Source: Pseudomonas fluorescens
Lineage (GTDB): Bacteria > Pseudomonadota > Gammaproteobacteria > Pseudomonadales > Pseudomonadaceae
Assembly: GCF_000968015.1 (NCBI RefSeq)
Contig: NZ_LACH01000059.1
Location: 1-46,932, forward strand
DNA length: 46,932 bases
Reading direction: 5' to 3'
The notes below the pieces were generated by a model. The model was not told the origin of the DNA and did not search any database. It worked only from the letters and a program-made list of their open reading frames with translations. The position numbers and the translations under genes are program-made. How positions within the stretch are numbered: the stretch's first letter is position 1; every line of letters begins with the position of its first letter. Of this stretch, positions 41,399 through 46,932 are shown in pieces.

Positions 41399-42235
41399 AT
41401 GGATCTGCGCCGCGTTTACGGCTGGTCATTGCTGCTGGGGCTGACGGTGTTGCCGGCGCTGTCCGTCGCCGCGGGCAAGTGCGAACGCCTGGTGGTGACC
41501 GGCAGCCCGGACGCGCCGCCGTACCTGTGGCAAGATCCGCAAAACCCCAAGCACCTGATCGGCGCCAGTGCAGATTTGTTGCAGCAGGTGGCGGGGGAGC
41601 TGGGGATCAAGGTCGAACTGCTTTACGCCGGCAAACGCTCTCAGGCCCTGGACGAAGTGCGCAGTGGGCGAATGGACATGCTGGCGGATGCGTCATTGAC
41701 GGTCAGTGAACTGGAATCCCTGGATTACATTCATCCGCCGTTACTGGAAAACGATTACCTGGTCTGGACCCGAAAAGACTCGACGCTGGTCTACAACGAA
41801 GCGCAGGACCTTCACGGCCATCCCGGCGCATTGTCGGAAAAGTCTCGTATGACCCCTACATTTGGCGTGTTCGCCGAGCAGCAATTGACCCTCGCCCGTA
41901 CGCCTAACCTGACCCAGGCCTTTCAGAAATTGCTGTTGGGCGAGGTGGAATTTGTCCTTGCCGGGCGCTACTCGGGCATGGCGGCCGCGCAGACACTGAA
42001 CCTGGCCAATGACCTGATCGCCCGTCCCCAACCGATCGACAAACCCGGCCTGTTCCTCGCGGTTTCCCACAACTCCGCCTGCAACGATCCGTGGTTGCGC
42101 GGACAGCTGGCCAAAAAGATGACAGAATTGCCCGCGTCCGGACTGACGGAGGCCGTGCTGCAACGCAATATCGAGCGCTGGAAGGCGCAGCTCTCACAAC
42201 CGCAGCAACAACCTGTCAGTACCCCAAAACAGTAG
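41399..42235 (+). CDS. Periplasmic amino-acid-binding-like (SBP_bac_3) protein
   Basis: A 278-residue secreted protein. The signal peptide is about residues 1-24 (LTVLPALSVAAG). The body matches the family 3 solute-binding fold: LVVTGSPDAPPYLWQD, ASADLLQQVAGELGIKVELL and MDMLADASLTVSELESLDY. No ABC permease or ATPase gene is adjacent, so it may be a sensor or envelope factor rather than a transporter part. A DUF4398 lipoprotein gene starts nine bases later, suggesting a three-gene envelope operon. Confidence 0.85.
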   Translation: MDLRRVYGWSLLLGLTVLPALSVAAGKCERLVVTGSPDAPPYLWQDPQNPKHLIGASADLLQQVAGELGIKVELLYAGKRSQALDEVRSGRMDMLADASLTVSELESLDYIHPPLLENDYLVWTRKDSTLVYNEAQDLHGHPGALSEKSRMTPTFGVFAEQQLTLARTPNLTQAFQKLLLGEVEFVLAGRYSGMAAAQTLNLANDLIARPQPIDKPGLFLAVSHNSACNDPWLRGQLAKKMTELPASGLTEAVLQRNIERWKAQLSQPQQQPVSTPKQ

Positions 42236-42244
42236 GGATTTTTA

Positions 42245-42601
42245 GTGAGTATTCGACCTCTTTTCGCTGCCCTGGCCGTTCTGGCTCTGGCGGGTTGTGC
42301 AGCCGATCCGGCGCCGAATGAACAAATGCGCCTGACCGAGCAGGCACTCGAGCAGGCCAAGGCCGTGGGTGCCACTGCCGCCGACGTGCCGGAAATGAAA
42401 CTGGCCGAAGACAAGTTCAACCGCGCCAAGGGCAGCATGAACGACCAATCCTTCAAGAACGCGCGCATGCGGGCCGAGCAGGCCGAGCTGGACGCGCGTC
42501 TGGCCGAAGCCCGGGTTCTGACCCTCAAGAGCGAGGAGCAGTTGAACGTACTTAATACCCGCATCACTCGCCTGCGCAAGCAACTGGGGGATGCCCAATG
42601 A
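42245..42601 (+). CDS. Small DUF4398 lipoprotein
   Basis: A 118-residue predicted lipoprotein. The signal peptide MSIRPLFAALAVLALAGC ends at lipobox Cys18. The rest is almost all charged helix (QMRLTEQALEQAKAVGA, AEQAELDARLAEARVLTL), like DUF4398 proteins. The start is GTG. Its stop overlaps the next ATG by four bases (ATGA), so it is coupled to the OmpA-like partner, which carries the same type of helical region. Confidence 0.87.
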   Translation: MSIRPLFAALAVLALAGCAADPAPNEQMRLTEQALEQAKAVGATAADVPEMKLAEDKFNRAKGSMNDQSFKNARMRAEQAELDARLAEARVLTLKSEEQLNVLNTRITRLRKQLGDAQ

Positions 42602-43410
42602 GCCTCAAGACCAAATCCCTGGGCGGTTTGATCCTGGCAGGCTGCGCCAGTCTCTATGGTTGTGCCGGTCAGCACAGCGAGGCCGCGTTGCAGCAGGCCA
42701 GTACTGACTTCCAGAAGGTCAAGGAAGATTCCAGCGTGCTGCGAATCGCGCCCAAGGACGTGATTCGCGCTGGTGAGTCGCTGGCCCGCGCCGATCGTCT
42801 GTCCAGCTACTGGGGCAGTGGAACGGACGTGCTGCATTACGCTTACCTGAGTGAGCGCTATAGCGAAATCGCGCGCGAACACACCAATCAGGTGCTCAAC
42901 GAAGAACGTGCGGCGAAGCTCGAACTGGAGCGTCAGCGCCTGCAACTGGCCCTGCGCGAATCCAAACTGCTCAGCGTGCAGCAGCAGGGCAAGTGGCTCG
43001 AAGAACAGATTGTCGCGTTGGCGACCACCCAGACCGACCGTGGACTGGTGATGACCTTGGGCGATGTGCTGTTCGACACGGGCGAAGCGGAGTTGAAAAA
43101 CTCGGCGAACCGCGTGGTGTTGAAGATCGTGCAGTTCCTGCAGCTCAACCCCAAGCGCGTAGTGCGCATCGAAGGTTATGCCGACAGTACTGGCGGCAAG
43201 CAGGAAAACCTCAAGCTGTCCCGTGACCGTGCGCAATCGGTGGCGGACGTGTTGATGGATTTGGGCATCGACGACAAACGTATTCAGGTCGAAGGCTACG
43301 GTGATGAATATCCGGTCGACGTGAACGCCTCCGAACGGGGACGTGCACAGAACCGTCGGGTGGAAATTGTGTTCTCTGACGAAAAAGGCCAGCTCGGCGC
43401 TGCCCGGTAG
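42598..43410 (+). CDS. OmpA-family lipoprotein with DUF4398-like N-terminus
   Basis: A 270-residue protein. The signal region SLGGLILAGC gives a likely lipobox with Cys16 (a second Cys follows at GCAGQ). A helical DUF4398-like part covers about residues 25-135. The C-terminal OmpA/peptidoglycan-binding domain includes LGDVLFDTGEAEL, IEGYADSTGGKQENLKLSRDRAQ (core GYADSTGGKQENLKLSR) and NRRVEIV. It probably tethers the outer membrane to peptidoglycan, possibly with the preceding small lipoprotein. Confidence 0.9.
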   Translation: MSLKTKSLGGLILAGCASLYGCAGQHSEAALQQASTDFQKVKEDSSVLRIAPKDVIRAGESLARADRLSSYWGSGTDVLHYAYLSERYSEIAREHTNQVLNEERAAKLELERQRLQLALRESKLLSVQQQGKWLEEQIVALATTQTDRGLVMTLGDVLFDTGEAELKNSANRVVLKIVQFLQLNPKRVVRIEGYADSTGGKQENLKLSRDRAQSVADVLMDLGIDDKRIQVEGYGDEYPVDVNASERGRAQNRRVEIVFSDEKGQLGAAR

Positions 43411-43502
43411 GAGCTGGCGTAGCCTGCGATCTTTTGATCTTGCTCTTGATACTCAAGGGGCTTGGAAAGATCGCAGCCTCGTTTCACTCGACAGCTCCTA
43501 CA
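43408..43502. repeat. REP doublet after the OmpA-like gene
   Basis: GTAGGAGCTGGCGTAGCCTG with CGATCTTTTGATC on the left, and AAGATCGCAGCCTCGTTTCA with CTCGACAGCTCCTAC on the right, are inverted members of the same REP family seen at 52 and 29,744. Confidence 0.8.
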
Positions 43503-43534
43503 ACCCGGCCTGCCCGCCAGCGCCGGGTTTTTTT
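43502..43534 (+). terminator. Intrinsic terminator after the OmpA-like gene
   Basis: AACCCGGC and GCCGGGTT arms enclose a C-rich loop and are followed by seven T. Confidence 0.85.
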
Positions 43535-43685
43535 ACGCCTGCTGATCAACTCACCAAACAGTACAGTTTTTGCTGACACTGCGCTGTACGGTCGACTATT
43601 GTGGCAACTGTCCCCGTACACTTCTAAACTGTTCCGGTATTGTTTCACACAAGAATAAAATGCCCGTGAAATCGAGTGCTGCGTC

Positions 43686-45125
43686 ATGACCAATCTCTTG
43701 CTCTACCAACGTATTGCTCAACAACTGGCCGAAGACATCCGCCGTGGCGTCTATCAACCGGGGGAGCGCGTGCCTTCGGTGCGCAAGATGAGCTCGCAGC
43801 TCAACGTCAGCCATGCGACGGTGTTGCAGGCTTACGCCAACCTCGAGGATCAGGGGCTGATCCGCGCGCGGCCGCAGTCGGGTTACTACGTGCACCAGAC
43901 CCCGGCCCTGACCGCGCCGACACCGGACATCGCCCGGGTCGAGCGTCCTGGTCTGGTCACTCGCAGCAGCATCATCCAACAAGTCCTGGTCGAATCCCGC
44001 CGCGAGGGTGTGTTTCCCTTGGGCGCGGCGGTACCGAGCGTTGATTATCTGCCGGTGCGGGCGCTGCATCAGCAACTGGCCAAAGTCACCCGCTTCCATA
44101 GCCCGCGGGCGTTCAGCTACATGTTCAGCCCGGGTTTCGAACCGTTGCGCCGACAAGTGGCGATCCGCATGCGCGATGCCGGCGTGGTGGTTGATCCGTC
44201 CGAAGTGGTGATCACCCACGGTTGCGTCGATGCGTTGCAGATGTCACTGCGCGTGCTGACCCGGCCGGGCGACCTGATCGCCGCCGAGTCACCGACTTAT
44301 TATGGTTTGCTGCAACTGGCTGACCTGCTGGGCCTCAAGGTCATTGAGATCCCGAGCGATCCGGCCACCGGTATGAGCCTTGAAGCCCTGCAGCTGGCGG
44401 CCAACCAATGGTCGATCAAGGCGCTGGTGCTGACCACTCGTCTGAGCAATCCATTGGGCGGCACCATGCCCGAAGAACGGCAAAAGCAACTGCTGCGCCT
44501 GGCCTCGGATTTCGATATCCAGATTGTCGAAGACGATATTTACGGCGAACTGATGTTCGAGCAGGGTCGCACCAAATCACTTAAAGCCTATGATCGGCTG
44601 GATCGGGTGATCTATTGCTCAAGCTTCTCCAAAACCTTGTCGCCGGGCGTGCGGATAGGCTGGATGATCGCTGGCAAGTACCAGCAGGAAATCCAGCGTT
44701 TGCAGACCTTCAGCACCCATTCGGCCTGCAGCGTCACGCAAATGGGCATCGCGGCCTATCTGGAGAACGGTGGTTACGACCGACATTTACGTTACATCCG
44801 TCAGGAGTACCGCAAGAACCTCAGCGCTTTCCAGCTGGCGGTGCAGCAATACTTCCCGGAGGGCACGCAGATGACCCGGCCGACCGGCGGCTTCATTCTG
44901 TGGGTCAGCCTGCCGGGGCGGGTCAACACCCAGGAGCTGCACGTTCGTGCGTTGCAGCAGGGTATCAGCATCGCGCCGGGGCTGATTTTCAGTAACACCG
45001 AGCAGTTCAATCACTGCATTCGGTTGAACTGCGGCACACCCTGGAACCGTGAAGCCGAGCGCGCGTTGATGACCCTGGGCATGCTCGCCACCCAGCTCTG
45101 TCAGGAGATGGCCGGCGGCTTTTGA
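43686..45125 (+). CDS. MocR-type regulator (GntR fused to PLP aminotransferase)
   Basis: A 479-residue fusion. The winged helix at about 10-70 includes VPSVRKMSSQLNVSHATVLQ. It is followed by a fold-type I aminotransferase domain with ESPTYYG, SNPLGGT (Asn255), VEDDIYGEL and the PLP lysine Lys316 in CSSFSKTLSPGVRIGW. All key PLP residues are kept, as in the MocR/PdxR group, where the domain usually senses PLP or an amino compound. No obvious target gene lies next door. It is a lone unit bracketed by a terminator and a 34-base inverted C-rich stretch downstream. Confidence 0.9.
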   Translation: MTNLLLYQRIAQQLAEDIRRGVYQPGERVPSVRKMSSQLNVSHATVLQAYANLEDQGLIRARPQSGYYVHQTPALTAPTPDIARVERPGLVTRSSIIQQVLVESRREGVFPLGAAVPSVDYLPVRALHQQLAKVTRFHSPRAFSYMFSPGFEPLRRQVAIRMRDAGVVVDPSEVVITHGCVDALQMSLRVLTRPGDLIAAESPTYYGLLQLADLLGLKVIEIPSDPATGMSLEALQLAANQWSIKALVLTTRLSNPLGGTMPEERQKQLLRLASDFDIQIVEDDIYGELMFEQGRTKSLKAYDRLDRVIYCSSFSKTLSPGVRIGWMIAGKYQQEIQRLQTFSTHSACSVTQMGIAAYLENGGYDRHLRYIRQEYRKNLSAFQLAVQQYFPEGTQMTRPTGGFILWVSLPGRVNTQELHVRALQQGISIAPGLIFSNTEQFNHCIRLNCGTPWNREAERALMTLGMLATQLCQEMAGGF

Positions 45126-45213
45126 GGGGGCGGGCAGGTTATTCCTGCCCGCGCTTGTCATGTCGCGTGCAACAGGCGAGCATATGGCTCCTGCCGTTTG
45201 TACCGTTGGGTCC

Positions 45214-45681
45214 ATGAAGCCGATTTTTCCCGCTGTCTGGCTATCGATCTGCCTGCTGATGACCTTCCAGGCCGAAGGTGTATTGGCGGCTTCCGTTCAA
45301 GAAAAACCGGCAGCCAGCGCTACCGCGAAAAAACCGGCACCGGTCAAGAAAACCGCGCCGGTCAAAAACAAAGTGGCCACGGTGAAAAAGCGACCGCCGA
45401 TTGCCTCCAAGTCCAAATCCGCCAGTGAGATCGTGAAAACCAAGCTCCCTTCGGCCGACCTGGATTTGAGCCTGCCCCAAGACATGGCGGAGGAGCTGAA
45501 ACCGCTCGGTACGGTAGCGTTGCCACGGCACGATGCACTATTGCCGCAAATGTTTGGTGAGAAGGCGGGTCCGTTTCAGCTCAACGGGAGGCTGATCAGC
45601 AACGAAATGAAGTTGCAACTGCGCAACGAAGAGCGCCGTGAAGTCGAAGGCGCAGCCCTGGAATTCGAGTTCAAACGATAA
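45214..45681 (+). CDS. Lysine/alanine/proline-rich secreted protein
   Basis: A 155-residue protein with a signal peptide (about 1-26, ending GVLAAS). Next comes a low-complexity K-P-A-rich stretch at 30-75 (KKPAPVKKTAPVKNKVATVK), then a more ordered C-terminal part (LDLSLPQDMAEELKPLG, PFQLNGRLISNEMKLQLRN). Pseudomonad genomes sometimes label such proteins as IF-2-like, but only the basic low-complexity stretch is similar. I know no function. An in-frame ATG 30 bases upstream (45,184) is also possible. Confidence 0.75.
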   Translation: MKPIFPAVWLSICLLMTFQAEGVLAASVQEKPAASATAKKPAPVKKTAPVKNKVATVKKRPPIASKSKSASEIVKTKLPSADLDLSLPQDMAEELKPLGTVALPRHDALLPQMFGEKAGPFQLNGRLISNEMKLQLRNEERREVEGAALEFEFKR

Positions 45682-45844
45682 TTTCTTCCCGTCCGTGACC
45701 CGCTGGCCAGACGCTTTGTCGGAGACTGGTCAGTCACGCTCGTTTAAGTGTAAAAACCCGGGCCCAGACAATTTTAAACAAGCGTTTTAGCGGTTACTCT
45801 GTGCCACGTCCTTTAACACATCACCCGTCGAGGAGCTCGTCGTC

Positions 45845-46099
45845 ATGAAATGCCGTGAAGGCTGTGGCGCCTGTTGCATTGCCCCTTCCATCAGCTCACC
45901 GATTCCCGGCATGCCCAATGGCAAGCCCGCCGGAGAACGTTGCGTACAACTCTCTGTCGATAACCTGTGCGGCATATTCGGCAAACCGGAGCGTCCTGCA
46001 GTGTGTTCGGCGTTCGAAGCCGACATCGAAGTCTGTGGTAACAGCAGTGACGAAGCGATCAAATTGCTGGGTTGGTGGGAGCAAATGACGGCGGCGTAA
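45845..46099 (+). CDS. YkgJ-type cysteine cluster protein
   Basis: An 84-residue protein with eight cysteines in the zinc/iron-chelating YkgJ pattern: MKCREGCGACCIAPS (Cys3, 7, 10, 11), then Cys33, Cys42, Cys54 and Cys64. It probably binds an Fe-S cluster or zinc. The length is typical of the short form. It is followed 41 bases later by a START-domain gene. The role is unknown. Confidence 0.86.
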   Translation: MKCREGCGACCIAPSISSPIPGMPNGKPAGERCVQLSVDNLCGIFGKPERPAVCSAFEADIEVCGNSSDEAIKLLGWWEQMTAA

Positions 46100-46140
46100 T
46101 GTGTTCAACGAACGGATCTTCAACAATAAGGAATAAGATT

Positions 46141-46746
46141 ATGGGTTCGCTGCATCGTATGGCTGTGTTGTGTGGTTTGACGGTAATGTTCGCCACCACG
46201 GCTGCTCAGGCCGAAGACTGGAAAGTCGCCAAGGAACAGGACGGCATCAAAATCTCCTTGAGCGAGGTGGCCGGCTCCGATTACAAGGCCTACCGTGGTG
46301 TCACGCTGATGAAGACCACTGTGGCCAAACTGCGCGCATTGCAGGAAGACGTGGCAGGGGCCTGTGCCTGGATTCACGAATGCAAGACCCAGAAATTGCT
46401 CAAACACGAAGGTGATCAGAGCTGGACCTACACTCAGTTCAATACTCCTTGGCCGGTTACCGAGCGTGATTCGGTGTTGCATGTGACCACCATCGAAGGG
46501 GCTGATGGCAGCCTGACCCGCAAACTTGAAGGCGTACCGAAGTACCTTCCCGAAGAAAAAGGTTTCGTCCGGGTTACCAAGGTCGACGGTTTCTGGAAGT
46601 TCGTGCCCAAGGGCGATCAGATTGAAGTGACTTATCAGGTGCACACTGAGCCGGGCGGTAGCATACCGTCGATGGTGGCCAACAAGTTTGTGGTCGATGC
46701 GCCGTTCAATACCTTGAAAGCCCTGAAAGAACGGGCCGAGAAGTAA
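46141..46746 (+). CDS. Secreted START-domain protein
   Basis: A 201-residue protein with a signal peptide (about 1-26, ending AAQAEDWK) and a START/lipid-binding-like domain. Features are WKVAKEQDGIKISLSEVAGSDYKAYRG, WIHECKTQKLLK, NTPWPVTERDSVLHVTTI and GFWKFVPKGDQIEVTYQVHTEPGG (core FWKFVPKGDQIEVTY). Periplasmic lipid or hydrophobic ligand binding is inferred. The ATG at 46,141 is preceded by AAGGAATAAG; a longer in-frame start lies in the YkgJ end region and is rejected. Confidence 0.87.
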   Translation: MGSLHRMAVLCGLTVMFATTAAQAEDWKVAKEQDGIKISLSEVAGSDYKAYRGVTLMKTTVAKLRALQEDVAGACAWIHECKTQKLLKHEGDQSWTYTQFNTPWPVTERDSVLHVTTIEGADGSLTRKLEGVPKYLPEEKGFVRVTKVDGFWKFVPKGDQIEVTYQVHTEPGGSIPSMVANKFVVDAPFNTLKALKERAEK

Positions 46747-46760
46747 TTGTTCTTTTTGAT

Positions 46761-46792
46761 AAAACGCCCTGACTTGTTTGGGGCGTTTTGCT
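46761..46792 (+). terminator. Intrinsic terminator after START gene
   Basis: AAAACGCCC and GGGCGTTTT form a nine-pair stem around an 11-base loop, followed by TTTGCTATTT. Confidence 0.82.
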
Positions 46793-46847
46793 ATTTGGCA
46801 GGGCGGTTTATTTGATTGGGGGCATATCCGTTTCTTCGGTTATGGCT

Positions 46848-46932
46848 GGTTACGGTTTCGCTTTTACAGCGAGTCACTTTGGAAAAGAACCCCAAAGTAA
46901 CCAAAGGGTTCTTGCCCCTTTCGTTCGGTGCC
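46848..46932. repeat. Common Pseudomonas intergenic repeat, cut by window end
   Basis: AGTCACTTTGGAAAAGAACC, CCAAAGTAACCAAAGGGTTC and TTGCCCCTTTC are words of a large intergenic repeat seen widely in pseudomonads. The copy continues past the window. No gene is supported in it. Confidence 0.6.

Noticed and set aside
39615..41429. Long minus-strand open frame of 604 codons across etfB-etfA
   Set aside because: It is antisense to two certain genes, lacks any recognisable domain and is a by-product of high-GC codon use.
46848..46932. Possible coding start or regulatory site at the right end
   Set aside because: The words match a widespread intergenic repeat, and no open frame with a ribosome-binding site is seen before the window ends.

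Overview
This window is a stretch of chromosome from a Pseudomonas of the P. fluorescens group. The evidence is the gene order maf / yceD-rpmF-plsX-fabD-fabG-acpP-fabF-pabC-mltG-tmk-holB-pilZ-tatD, which matches the P. aeruginosa PA2972 to PA2959 order as I recall it. It is also supported by high-GC codon use, many Pseudomonas-type REP/REPIN repeats and a full De Ley-Doudoroff pathway for D-galactose. No phage, insertion sequence, CRISPR array, tRNA or rRNA is visible.

Region 1 (about 1-15.4 kb) is core. It holds the Maf pyrophosphatase, a ribosome/lipid block (yceD, rpmF, plsX), fatty acid synthesis (fabD, fabG, acpP, fabF), folate and wall genes (pabC, mltG), replication genes (tmk, holB), pilZ and tatD. 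A probable RgsA small RNA lies antisense between tatD and a TetR regulator. After these come a moaA homologue, a lipoprotein, a DUF1285 protein and a cytoplasmic-looking lipase. yceD appears to be transcribed from a near-perfect sigma-70 promoter that leaves almost no 5' leader.

Region 2 (about 15.5-36 kb) is accessory carbohydrate and nucleoside metabolism. A DgoR-like GntR regulator, a lactonase, an aldose 1-dehydrogenase and an AraFGH-type ABC transporter form a sugar uptake and oxidation block. About 7.8 kb further on, dgoK, dgoA, dgoD, an MFS galactonate-type permease and an IclR regulator complete galactose to pyruvate plus glyceraldehyde-3-phosphate. The promoters of the dehydrogenase and of dgoK share a nearly identical operator, -35, -10 and ribosome-binding-site cassette, so the two halves look like one regulon. 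The dehydrogenase leader also carries a 30-codon open reading frame overlapping an intrinsic terminator, a candidate attenuator. Between the two halves sits a REP-flanked four-gene set: GntR/UTRA regulator, ADP-ribosylglycohydrolase-fold enzyme, NCS1 permease and PfkB kinase. I read it as a possible nucleoside or N-riboside salvage pathway and find it the most interesting unassigned system here. A small winged-helix protein, an MFS transporter, an HD hydrolase and a GNAT acetyltransferase follow.

Region 3 (about 35-46.9 kb) has a zinc alcohol dehydrogenase divergent from an AraC regulator. ETF-ubiquinone oxidoreductase is divergent from etfB-etfA, with a PsrA-type operator between them. Then come a periplasmic binding-protein-like gene, a DUF4398 lipoprotein with an OmpA/DUF4398 partner, a MocR-type regulator, a lysine-rich secreted protein, a cysteine-cluster protein and a START-domain secreted protein. 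The window ends inside a common Pseudomonas intergenic repeat.

All calls rest on reading the sequence and recalled family knowledge. No database search was run.
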